DNA of 64,000 nucleotides, from NCBI RefSeq assembly GCF_000715075.1, contig NC_134082.1, positions 58,429,466-58,493,465 of the forward strand, given 5' to 3'. Position 1 is the first letter of the stretch. Each line of letters starts with the position of its first letter. The stretch comes from Nicotiana tabacum (taxonomy: Eukaryota > Streptophyta > Magnoliopsida > Solanales > Solanaceae). Made by a program: the position numbers and the translations under genes. Shown piece by piece: positions 24,391-34,361 of this stretch. The notes under the pieces are model-generated. The model had not been told where the DNA came from, ran no database searches, and worked only from the letters and a program-made list of their open reading frames with translations.

Positions 24391-26477
24391 ATGTCTAACC
24401 CACAAGATCATCCTGGTTCTCCTCCACCACCATCACCCTCAAATTCATCCTCATCTACTCCTCCTAGTGAATCCTCAAAACCTAGGTTTCGAAGGCAGAA
24501 AATGGCACACCCGGTGGGGCTCTGAGAAAGGTTTTAAATGAATGGTTGAAAGCTAGCAAAGTGAAAGAAAGCTCAGCTCCAAATTCTGATTCCAGTTCTA
24601 AGTCTGAATCCTTTCAATATGCGACTGAGGGGGAAGGACATAGGTCTTCTGACTCTGAGAAGACTCAAGAATTCCCTACTGAGGTAAGTACATTTGTTGT
24701 TGAAAACTTTGAAACTAGGTTTGTTCTAGCTGGACCCATTAAGGATGTTAAGTTGGCTGAGACAAGTAGGAGTGGAGGTAAAAAGAAGTCTGAAAAGGAA
24801 AAAGAGAGAGAGGGTGCACGTGGTGAAGAGAGGGGAAATGGGAAGGGAACAGTTCTTGCTATATATAGGGTTGCACAAGAGAGGTTAGAAGAGAGTGGCA
24901 TGAAGTCAGGGGGAAGTGGGTGTGGGGAGGCTGCTGAGGAGTTGATTCATCTGAGCAAAAGGAGAGATGAATCTATTTCATCTATTGAAGAGACCCTAGC
25001 TGATCTACTGAGAAAGATTGGGACAAGTTATGACCCAAAGAAACGCAAAGCTACCATACCAAAAGCCCCAAATGTTCCCAATCCATCCAAGAAAAGAAAA
25101 ACTTCATCCCCAAAACCTACTGCCTCTTCAATGCCTAAGGGAAGAACCACAATAAGCAGGGTAAAACAAAGTGAAGCTGAATTACAAAAGGCTCTAGAAG
25201 AAAGCAAGAAAAAGAAAATGGAGAAGGGAAAGGGAAAGGTTGCAGAATCCTCTAAGGTTGTAGAGGAAGAGGCGATGGAACTGGTCCATCAAGAAAGGGG
25301 TACAACAGTAGAGGTTCCTACACCAAAACCTAAAAAGTCCAAGACTTCTTCCAAGAAGTCTTCTTCTGTACCTGTGTCTGCTGAACCCTCACTAGCCAAG
25401 AGGACAAAATCTGCAGTGAAAGCTAAATAAGCAAAAGTTTTCGATGATGAAGAGTGTAGTGGAGAAGAAGAAGAAGCAGAAGAAGAAGAGGAATCTGAGA
25501 AGGAACAAGACAAGTTTGCCATCTTTGGCAGGAGAAATTTTTTGAAAGGTAGATTGTTGAAGGTCCTGGTGGAACTAGGGATGATAAGGTTGGTTGACTC
25601 TTTAACTACTCAAGGTTGGAAGCACATGGTCCTTCAGATGGATAGGAGACTAGCTAGAAATGAACTAATTGAGTTCATGGCTAATGTTGATGTTAAGGAT
25701 GGGGTTGTCAGTAGCTTGGTGGAGGGAGTCCCAGTGCAGATTGATGCTGCGAAACTGGGAAAAATTCAGGATATACCCTCTAAAGGGTTTGATGACTACA
25801 CTAGGCAAACGTGGCCATGCCTGGACTCCCTACCTACTGCTCTTCGGATCACCAAGAGGTTCTATGATTCAGAGGATGTGAATGAAGCCAGGGCTGTGCA
25901 GAAAAGTGAGATGAGGGTTGAGCACAAGGTTGTGTTTGAGTTTGTCAACAAGTGCCTACTGCCCAGACAAGAGAGAAGACATACTGCAAATTACATGGAC
26001 CTAGTTCTTATGGAGTGCCTTGAGAGAGGAAAGCAGATCAACTGGACTGCTCCCATTGTAAAATTGCTAGACAGGGTTATTAATGGCTCCAAGGCTCATG
26101 CTACTATGTATGGCTTTATACTGACCACTGTTCTGGAGAGGCTGAACGTGCCTTTGAAGAAATGAGAAATGGCATCAAGCAAGGACCATTTTGGCATTAA
26201 GACTCTTCTGGCTTGTGACTATCCAGTCAATGCCATCCCAGTTGAACCTACTTCATCTCTGAAGACACCCATCAACAACAAGGTTAGGACTTTGGTTCAG
26301 GAATGTGGAATTAAGGATGCTGAAATTGCTAGGCTCAAGGCTCGTGTGGCTGAATTGGAAACTGAGAGGGATTGCCTTAGAACTGAGCTAGCAAAAGAAA
26401 AGGAGAAGAATGATGGAATCCTTCAGAATATGCTGAACCTTCTCCAGACTCAACCCTCTAGTTCCTCCAAGCCTTAG
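24391..26477 (+). pseudogene. SIRE extra 3' reading frame (env-like position, function unknown)
   Basis: ATG at 24391 opens a Ser/Pro-rich N-terminus (MSNPQDHPGSPPPPSPSNSS) that shifts frame near 24505 into a long frame ending at 26477. That frame is continuous apart from TAA 25428-25430 and TGA 26163-26165. The middle is Lys/Glu/Ser-rich with an acidic run (about 25450-25500). About 25540-26160 is a globular part (LTTQGWKHMV, RNELIEFMANV) resembling the plant transposon-associated domain of SIRE-like 3' ORFs. The C-terminus is a coiled coil (IARLKARVAELETERDCLRTEL) followed by a Ser tail. I see no clear membrane segment or signal peptide, so an envelope role is not supported. Confidence 0.7.
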
Positions 26478-26953
26478 GTCTCCTAGCACTTGTCTTCTGA
26501 ACATGTCTAGTAACCCCAGTGAACCCCAGTGACCCGGATTAGGGATTTTTCTATTTTTGCTCATCTTTTGAAAGTTTTTCTTTCTTTTTGTGGATTGCTA
26601 ATGACAACATCTGTTTTTTCTTGTTCTATGATGATTCTGATCTTAATAGTTTAAACATATTTGTTGATTCTTGATAATTGAACCATGTTTTCACTTGAAG
26701 TTGCCCCAGTGGCCATGAGTACTTTTTTAAATCTAGGATTCACATTATGTATGCAACTTTTTGATGATGCCAAAAGGGGGAAGATATTGTGCTTTACCCA
26801 ATCTTCTGAATAAGTGATATTTATAACCTAATTAACCCGGTCCTTGATGAGAAGTAAATTTTCTAAGTCTAGTGTTGATGGTTAAGCTGAGTTTTTACAT
26901 GTCTTTTAATCAGTAAAAAGTACAGAGTTTGTCATCATCAAAAAGGGGGAATT
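26478..26953 (+). promoter_or_regulatory. SIRE 3' untranslated region with two PPT-like tracts
   Basis: GATGATGCCAAAAGGGGGAAG (at about 26764-26783) and CATCATCAAAAAGGGGGAA (about 26934-26952) are two polypurine tracts with the same flanking word; only the second abuts the 3' LTR. Multiple PPT-like tracts are a feature of SIRE relatives. Confidence 0.75.
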
Positions 26954-27870
26954 TTTTAGCCCAAGAACAGGTGAAGTTTTGAAGAATGACAAATGAACTC
27001 AGTCATGGACCAGGTCCATCATGTGAAGCACAGTCATGATCAACCTATACATGTGAGATGCACGTGAAGGAGATAAGTCCCACTGATCAAGCAACAATAT
27101 CTCTTGATTTGATCGAAAAGGTTGCATAGTGGATAAGGGGAGAAAGTCTCCTTATATGAAGAGAACACAATTCGGATAAAGAGAGTGTTAGAGTTTGATA
27201 TCGTCAAGGACTCAACTACAATAGAAGATCAGAAATTGAATCCCAATCAAACTCTGATTACTAACCTATTAAATGACAGTGATTGATCTCTTTTACAGGC
27301 ATTGCACATATGCAAAAGTTATACTAAATTGAAAGCAAAAGAGTAAGGTAATTTTGCAAGCAATTTATGTGAGATTTGAGCGTGCACTCCTGAAGCTACT
27401 TGAACGAGATATAAGAACCAATTCTATTGTGTTTTTTCTTATTCTAGTTCAATTGTAGTTGGTGGTTTAAAGTTGTCCCTTTCCAGCTTTCATAGAAGCA
27501 ATTGTATTAGGTACTTTGAGAGTTCTAGTTATAGACTAACCTGAAGTTGTCGCAACAGTTAGAGGTTGGTTGCTACAACGGGATTAGAGGTAATTCTTAG
27601 GTTTACAAAGAGTTTTGTAAATTCTGTTTTGGCTCAGTGATTTAGTGAAGTGTTGGGGAAAATCCTACTGAGTAGTAGGTCGTGGTTTTTTCACCTTTTG
27701 AGCCGGGTGTTTTCCACGTAAAAATATTTGTGTTCTTTATTTTATGTACTTTTAATTCCACAAATAGTAGTAGTTAGAACACCTAGAAGAACCTGGTTCT
27801 TCTAGATCAAAAATTGGGTACCACACAAATCACCCCCCCCTCTTGTATGGTATTGACGCTTAAAACATCA
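26954..27870 (+). repeat. 3' LTR of the SIRE element
   Basis: It aligns to 17816-18734 along its length with few changes. The first bases read TTTTAGCCC instead of TGTTGGCCC, so the terminal TG is lost at this internal edge; the outer edge ends ...acatca before the AGCGC duplication. Confidence 0.92.
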
Positions 27871-27875
27871 AGCGC

Positions 27876-27909
27876 CATCACGACCCTTAGTGGATTTTGG
27901 GTCGTGACA
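27876..27909 (+). repeat. 5' LTR of E, last 34 bp after the SIRE insertion
   Basis: catcacgacccttagtggat followed by tttgggtcgtgaca restores the LTR end seen at 36969-37002. The first AGCGC before it is the SIRE target duplication. Confidence 0.9.
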
Positions 27910-27912
27910 ACA

Positions 27913-28060
27913 TGGTATCAGAGCTCTAGGTTCCCTTAGGTCTCAAGAGTCATGAGCGAGTCTAGTAGAGTCTTGTAGATTGATACGGAGACGTTTGTAC
28001 TTATCTTCAAGAGGCTACGGGGCTGTTAGGAGCACTTCCCTTCTTGATTCCTCATCGTGC
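27913..28060 (+). promoter_or_regulatory. PBS and leader of E
   Basis: TGGTATCAGAGC at 27913-27924 is the PBS. The next 110 bp (TCTAGTAGAGTC, GATACGGAGACGTTTGT, GAGGCTACGG) match the leader of element A at 43084-43195 much better than the LTRs of the two elements match. Conserved leader suggests a shared packaging or priming signal. Confidence 0.75.
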
Positions 28061-29805
28061 GGTTTGATTCCTTTGAGGCTTATGCCTTTATTTCCTTCCT
28101 ATTCAATCTTATGCAAAGTGGAGCGCTTATTGTAAATCGAGAATTGAAGAATTTTAATGGTACTATAGATGTGGTGCGGGATGTTCCTCCATGCATAGTT
28201 GATTGGGCTATTGTCGTCGCCTTGCGGAAGGTTATCTTGTTATTTCAGATCAGTAGATGTACTTCTAAGAGCTTTGAGTCTATGCACAGGTTGCTTGGAT
28301 GCTCTTGAATGATTATCGCACAGTAGTGACGTTATGGTAGTACGCATGCCCATGGGTCGGGGCAGTGAATAACTTGAAAGGAGGTTTACTTAGTGCGTGG
28401 TTCCGACATTCAGTATCTTATTTCCGGCGGAGGAAAAGCAATTGGCCTATGAATGTCCACATTTTGGTGGAGGAAGTAACGAGACTTGGTATCTTCGAGC
28501 ATGGTAGAATGTTCATCTACGATGTGGGGTCATCGTCCTCGATTGAATGTGTTAAGTTTGCCGATGTTATGGTCTTCTACAATTTGCCTTTGGGGCAGGA
28601 TATTGTGAAATGGTATTGGAGAGGCGGCTGTCAGAGATTGCAGGGTGTGGTGGTTCAAGATTGAAAAGGTTTAAAGTTATTAGCAGTTTGTTGGTTCAAG
28701 TGCTGCGAAGATAGATTTTTATTTAAGGAAATAGCTGGGCAACGAAGGATGAGGAAGTACATGTGGGAGGTGTCATGCGACGGTTAAATTTTTAAGGAAG
28801 TCAGGTGTAAGAAGCGGAAGTCGAATAGTTGCTTAAGGAAGAGGGTTTGACCAAAGTGGGAGAGTGGCAGAGTAGCACGTGGATTCAGTGGACGAATAAC
28901 TTCACACCTTAAGGAAAATTTGGAATGATTTGGGAATTTTAGTGATTAATGATTGGGTCTATGGATTTAATTTGAAGTATTGGCTATTATGCGGCGGGAT
29001 ATTTGATATGGCGGAAGGGGGTTGCTTGATATGAAGATGGATACAACATGACTTAGGATGAAAGGATATGGTCGCACATTTAACTGATGTCCATGAAGAG
29101 TGAATGGACTTGTGCAGCTGGTGAAGGAGCACGGGCTCATGAGGGGTTATTGATGTCGTAGTGATTCTACCCCGTGCAGTGATGTTGGAAGATGTCGGTA
29201 GGTATTTTCCACAAGGGGGTTATTCCCTATGAACAGGTTAGTGGTCACGTGATTGGCAAAGCTTCTGCGAAGGATTTTACTAGCCATCCGGTAAGAGGTC
29301 AAATATGTGAATATTGATGGAAATTCAGAGTGTTCATGAAGTGCCAGTGGAAGGATTTCAAGGAATCTGGCGGTTTAATTGCGCAAGGTCATGTCAATAA
29401 GAGATAAAGAATATTGATGGGTTCTAGAGTTATGTAATTGTGGCTTCAAGCTAAGTGGGAGAGTCCCACCGCCTACGGTTGGATTACATGATCGTCTATT
29501 TGTGAGATTTCCGGTTGTTAGCATATCGATGGGTTATTTCAGCTAAGGAAAAAGAACATAAGAGGTAATTTGAGCAAAGGAATTATTAAAGGTGTGTTAT
29601 GGTTGGCCTTATTGACTCATGTGCAGACTTGGGGAAGGATTCGGGATTTATGCCTTGTATAAATGCGGGTTTCAAGGAAAGTGATTCGGTCGGGTGCTCC
29701 CTCGAGAGGGTATTTATGTGCTAGAAGATTCATGTAATTGATTATATTCGGGACCAAGTCAGAGTGGGTGGCTCTTAACCACGGTCCTAGTGAATTCAAA
29801 AGTTA
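28061..29805 (+). other. Internal region of E, left part, no recognisable genes
   Basis: Short frames occur (for example 28057-28308 and 28365-28664) but none shows a gag or pol motif, and composition is uniform with the surrounding non-coding DNA. I see no zinc knuckle, protease loop or RT motif in any frame. Confidence 0.55.
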
Positions 29806-29825
29806 AAGTGTGGTAATGTTGTATT

Positions 29826-30052
29826 CATGGCCGGGCTCGGGCCTAAATGGGCCAAACGGGTCGGGCTTAACGGGCCTGGGCTTAGCGGGCTTGGGCTCTG
29901 GTGGTCCCGGGCCTCACGGTCCGGGGCTTCGTGGGCTCATCGGGTGGAACCAGCCCGTGACGGGCCTAAGCCCATATGGTCCTGGGCTAAATGGGTCGGG
30001 CTCGTGGGCTTAGCGGGCCTAACGGGCTTTTTTATTTTCGGGCTTTTTTTAA
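29826..30052. repeat. Left subterminal GGGC-rich repeats of the hAT element
   Basis: Words such as CGGGCCTGGGCTTAGCGGGC and GGGCTAAATGGGTCGGGCTC recur at about 10-15 bp spacing. The run ends in a T/A homopolymer patch at 30040-30061. A Gly/Pro-rich peptide can be read across it but it is only a by-product of the repeat. Confidence 0.85.
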
Positions 30053-30268
30053 AAAAAAAATTGTTTAAGGCAATTTCTTGTAAACCATATCATGGCTATA
30101 TAAATAATATATATGTAGAAATCTAATTATTAAAGGGCTTGACGAAAAAGTAAAATAACAAAACAATAGTAAAACTAAATTGTCATGCATAATAAATTAA
30201 TAAGAAAGTACAACATGAAGCATTAATATGTCTAATAATTGTAAAATAACACACATTGTTGAAATATC

Positions 30269-30583
30269 TTAAAGACGAATTTGCGGATAAATACCATCAA
30301 CACAATACGTTATATGCCTCCTTAAAATGTCAGTGGTACACCGTGAACGAAAATTTAAGACTCTTCCATAGTTCTTGCATTTTAATATTTGGCCTTCTTC
30401 ATTTTCTTCAAGCACTTCATAGTAGTGCGAAACAAATAAGCGCACTCTTTCCGAACGAGGCATGATGTAACTTGAAAATTAAGATTGAGACTTGAAGTCT
30501 TGAAAATTGGAGATTGAGAGAAATTTAGATTGAGAAATGAGTATTGAGTATTGAAATGAAGAAGAGGGAGGGGGGTATTTATA
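30269..30583 (-). pseudogene. hAT second promoter and short BED zinc-finger frame
   Basis: A TATA box (tataaata, 30576-30583 on the minus strand) precedes a leader rich in CAATACTCAATACTC and an ATG at 30463. The 64-residue frame holds FVSHYYEVLEENEEG, then CKNYG where the BED finger should have Cys-x2-Cys, then DILRRHITYC. Thus one zinc ligand is missing. It ends at 30269 before any catalytic domain. It looks like the 5' end of a hAT transposase gene, truncated. Confidence 0.65.
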
Positions 30584-30670
30584 GTGTTAGAGAAGGTTAG
30601 TTTTGTAAATTGAAAAAAAAAATGGCTATTTGTGCAATATAGCCGTTGGTGGTCATTGGGGGTGGGGCCC

Positions 30671-31294
30671 TCATTTTGAACCTGTACTAGGGTTAACATT
30701 AGAATCTACATGTTTTCCCTCTAGTTGCGCTTTCATTTGTAAATATCTAGCTTTATATCTAGGGTGTATTTTTATGTGCCTAGTCAAACTACCTGTGCCG
30801 CTACAGTCTCCAGTATATTTATGCGCCAGTAATTTCCCACATGTTTTACACTTAGCCTTATTTTGTTCTCTTACTTGAGTAAAAAAATTCCAAACTAATG
30901 ATGTCTCTAGGCGTTTAGGAGGTTGTCTATTAAAACTAGGGGTTTCTACAGGTGGGTCGGGCGGTACATCAGTTGGGTTATTAAAAGGACTAGTAGGTGT
31001 ATCATCTAAATCCGGTTGGGTTTCATCTTCATCCTCATTTTCAAAGATAGTTTCATTAGGATAAAGAGCATTCATAGTTTCATCATCTAAATTTTCACCT
31101 GGTGCAACATTGTGGCAAAATTGACTATCGGAAAATTGAAAACAGGGGTGATCACTATCAAGAATAATAGGAGCAGCAGGACGTCTACCAGGTCTGGGTC
31201 GGGGAGCCGGGGGAAGGGTAATAGGTTGGCCACTACTTTCACCAATTTTAGCTTTACCCTTACCACCAAAAATATTTTTCAAAGAAAATGCCAT
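30671..31294 (-). CDS. hAT-encoded BED zinc-finger protein (207 aa), transposase N-terminus
   Basis: I choose ATG 31294 (MAFSLKNIFGGKGKAKIGES) because it follows a TATA box (tatttata, 31535-31542) by about 240 bp and opens a typical hAT N-terminus; an upstream in-frame extension exists but is AT-rich and hydrophobic. The middle is acidic and Pro-rich (residues about 60-125). The BED finger lies at about residues 132-185: SLVWNFF, CKTCGKLLAH, GTGSLTRHIKIH, with Cys-x2-Cys and His-x4-His all present. Full hAT transposases continue for several hundred residues with a DDE core and hATC domain; this frame stops after the finger, so it could at most bind DNA, perhaps as a repressor. That last point is inference. 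Confidence 0.7.
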   Translation of the reverse strand: MAFSLKNIFGGKGKAKIGESSGQPITLPPAPRPRPGRRPAAPIILDSDHPCFQFSDSQFCHNVAPGENLDDETMNALYPNETIFENEDEDETQPDLDDTPTSPFNNPTDVPPDPPVETPSFNRQPPKRLETSLVWNFFTQVREQNKAKCKTCGKLLAHKYTGDCSGTGSLTRHIKIHPRYKARYLQMKAQLEGKHVDSNVNPSTGSK

Positions 31295-31649
31295 ATTAAT
31301 TATAATTATACTAAATAAAACTAACAAAACTATAATATTAAAACTTAAGAGTTGGAACGCGTTTACCGAATTGCCGAACAACTTCTTGAAAATTGAAAAT
31401 CGTTGAAAACTTGAATACTTCAATTCACCAACTTCACAATTTTTCACAAAATTTCAACAATAAAATAAGCAATTATAGTAGAGAGATTGAGAGAGATTAA
31501 TGAATTGGTGAGTAAAAATGAAAGAATGAGGGGGTATTTATAGTTGAGAATTGGGAAAAAGTGTAATTATATAAAGTTTGGGGACCAAATGGCTATTTTT
31601 TAAACTTCCAAACGGTCAAAATTGCAGCCCAGCAGTTTTTTTTAAAAAA

Positions 31650-31860
31650 AAGTAGCTGTTAGGCTCGGTAAGACCGGCCCAGGCCCGTCAGCCGGTCCCG
31701 GGCTTAGCAGTCCCGGGCTCGTGGGCCTTTTTACCATACCCGGCCCGCCACGGGCTTTTGCACCATTAGGGACCGGCCAACCAGGCCTGACCCGCCAGTC
31801 CCGTTTAGCCCATTAGGACTGCGGGCCCGGTCCGGCCCCGGTCCCAGACCGGCCCACCAG
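31650..31860. repeat. Right subterminal GGGC-rich repeats of the hAT element
   Basis: Clusters of GGCCCGGC, CCCGGGCT and CGGCCCAC words in the orientation opposite to the left end. Together with the left cluster they form an imperfect inverted pair. Confidence 0.85.
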
Positions 31861-31877
31861 ACAACATTAAAGTGTGG

Positions 31878-34361
31878 TGCCTAATGATTTTGAGCCTATA
31901 AGTATGGTTAAGAATTGAGCTTTTGCATGAGATTATGATAAGAGGCTCGGAGTGTTCTATGATATTTTTGACTTACAGTGTAGCATTTGGGAGGAAAATG
32001 AGAAAAGACTTCAGATTTGTAGAGGGATTATCAGAATGGGCATACCAGTGAGGATGTGAATATGCGCACAAGGGAGGTATGAAATGGTTCGTGGGATTTG
32101 AGACAGCATGGTCTTGTGATTCAAGGTCACTCGGGATGAGTGCGGATGGAGTGTGTTATGTGTTGAATGGAGTTATTATTATTTCTAAGGCACTCAATGA
32201 TAAATTGGAAGAAGATAGATTGGTTAGCCATAGTTGAATTGGCATATTGGTGGTAGTGATCAGTTCCTTCAGCGTGATCAAGTTATGCAAGTGATTTGTG
32301 ACGATACGTGTGAGGCTTGTCGGCCGCTATAATTGATGTTATTCAGAAGTATTCTACTATTATGTCATGTTATGTATAGGCGGATCCCAGAAGGGCTATG
32401 GTGGCTTAGACCACAACTTAGAGATTTGCATATTTTGCGGTACTGAGAATTCACTTGTGTGTTGCTATGGTTCTCCTGAAGTGAGTTAAGTGAAAAGTTT
32501 TTATATGATGAAGTGTTTATCCATTAGTGGTTCCAGAGTTATGATAAAAATCGTGTTCTATCGTATATTGGCATGTTGGGTGCAGTGAGTGGTATGGAAT
32601 TTGAAGTGAGGATCAAGGTTGCAGTTCGGAGTTGACAACGATGTCAGGAGCTCGGATGAGCAGGAACGGAGTTTGGATGTTTAAAGTAAGCTAGTATTGT
32701 CTTCAGCGTCACCTGAGATTGGTGTTTTGTGAAAATGGCTTTGCATCTTGGTTAAGGATTCTTGATCGCTTTTCAGCGTTAGTGCGGCCGGTGATTTGGA
32801 TATACAGACCTGTTATCTATTACGGAAGGTTGTGGGAGCGTGCTCCACAAGAAAGTGGTATAAGTGTGGCATGTAGTCACTTGATTGATTGAAGAGTTAA
32901 ACCAAGTATGAAGATTGTGGTAATGTCGTTAATTTGAGAATTGATGCCTGGAAGGCACTCGGTTTATTAGGTTGTGGACTATGGAGGATTACTTCGGTTA
33001 TGATGGTTGTTCTTGTGTGTTATGAGAAAAAAGGGGGTTATTATGGGCCTTTGAAAGGTTATTAGCCTAGTTTAGTGCGATCATAATAAGCTTGAGGTCT
33101 GTGGATGGATTTAAATGTGAATATGGGCTCAATATCAGGCCAGATGTGTTCATTTCAGCAATGTGCTCCTTATGGAAGAGTAGTTGGGGTGTTATTTTGT
33201 CGTCAGCTATTTCATGTAATGATATATTGCGTTATTGAGTTGTGAGATGGCTTGGTGAATTTCTTATGTGTTGAGGTTCCACGTAGAGATGATGTTATAT
33301 GAGCAGGATGGCTCTTGAGATTTAGATCGTATATCGCACCTCAGTTGTGCTTGAGTTTTGTAGCTTATGGTGCTATATGTCTCCCCAGGGATGGTAATAT
33401 GCACTTAGCATGATTGTGACCGATATTAGGTATTTTGTTATAATGAGCAATCTAGCTCGGTGTGTATCACTTTATGTGAATTTTATGTGTGGATCGGGTG
33501 GCACGCCACCATGGGTATGTTGTTTGGATCAGGTTGCGCGCCGCAGCAGTGCGATGTTGAGTACAGTTCCCTATATCTATTTTTATGTGCTTTGTTTCCC
33601 ATTTTTCTGAGGAAAGCTCGTATTAGCTGTGTGAGTTGAGTAGTCCCTTCCAGAGTTCGTTTTCCTTTTATATCACGTTCAAATTGGTAGCCTATTGGCA
33701 CATTGTGGTAGCATATGAGACTTTTGATCATGTCCGGGGTGACTTATTGCCCGAGCAGTTCGTACTGGGTGAGACGAGATTATTGGATCTAAGATCAGTG
33801 CAATCGGATTATATGAAGAATGTTAAAGGGGAAACACCATTATTTGGTTCAGAAGGAGGTAATGATTCTTGTCATGAGTATAGCCCCAATGATTTGTTAA
33901 TTCAACAGTTGGTTATGAATTTCTACGCGCATCTTCCGTCATGGTAGTATTGTAAGAATCAGAGCAATATGTATATAAGTTATGAGATGTATTGGGAGCG
34001 TCGAATTCATGGAATTTTGACTAAGTTGATCAGAGAATGTTATTGTGGTCCTGTGAGTAAAGTGGTGCAAGGTGTAAATTTAGCAAAGGTATGCAGTCAT
34101 GTTTTGGTGCTGCGTGTAGTGATTGATACGGTGAGCGTATGTTGGAAACTGGCCTGGTAGAGATTTCCGGATGTTGGAATTGGGGCTCTAAGGCTTATTT
34201 GCTTAAGTGAAAAAGGATATCTTCAAATTAATCGAGATAGGGTGCCCAGCTGAGTTGTGGTAGCACAGGTAGTTGCTCGAGGTGTTAAATAGTGATTTCA
34301 GACAACTCCAGCGCAGTTCTCAACACGTTCGAGGATGAACATATGTTTAAATAAGAGAGAA
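31878..34361 (+). other. Internal region of E, right part, with worn PPT
   Basis: No domain is recognisable. Two copies of the hairpin word occur, one with changed but still pairing arms (GGTGGCACGCCACC at 33497-33510) and one at 33533-33547. At the end TTCGAGGATGAA (34328-34339) and ataagagagaa (34351-34361) occupy the places of the pre-PPT word and PPT of related elements. Confidence 0.6.

Larger units (their letters stand above)
17816..27870 (+). mobile_element. SIRE-type Ty1/copia element (10,055 bp)
   Basis: AGCGC flanks it (17811-17815 and 27871-27875). LTRs of 919 and 917 bp, PBS, gag, protease, integrase, RT and RNase H in copia order, an additional 3' reading frame after RNase H, and G-rich PPTs (CAAAAAGGGGGA) all fit the SIRE/Maximus lineage. 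The two LTRs are very alike by eye, so this is among the younger insertions. All coding parts contain stops or frameshifts. Confidence 0.92.
29814..31869 (-). mobile_element. Non-autonomous hAT transposon (2056 bp)
   Basis: TIRs TAATGTTGT and ACAACATTA (29814-29822 and 31861-31869) are perfect over 9 bp, and AAGTGTGG (29806-29813 and 31870-31877) is an exact 8-bp target duplication, the hAT hallmark. Subterminal regions are packed with GGGCC/GGGCTTAG words (29826-30052, 31650-31856), likely transposase-binding clusters. Inside are two minus-strand BED zinc-finger frames, but no hAT catalytic core or dimerisation domain, so the element depends on a partner. Confidence 0.92.

Noticed and set aside
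24391..26477. Envelope protein in the SIRE element
   Set aside because: The position fits the so-called env-like frame, but I see no signal peptide or membrane segment, only charged and coiled-coil sequence.
29810..30013. Gly/Pro-rich collagen-like frame
   Set aside because: It follows from the GGGC-rich subterminal repeats of the hAT element and has no counterpart outside them.
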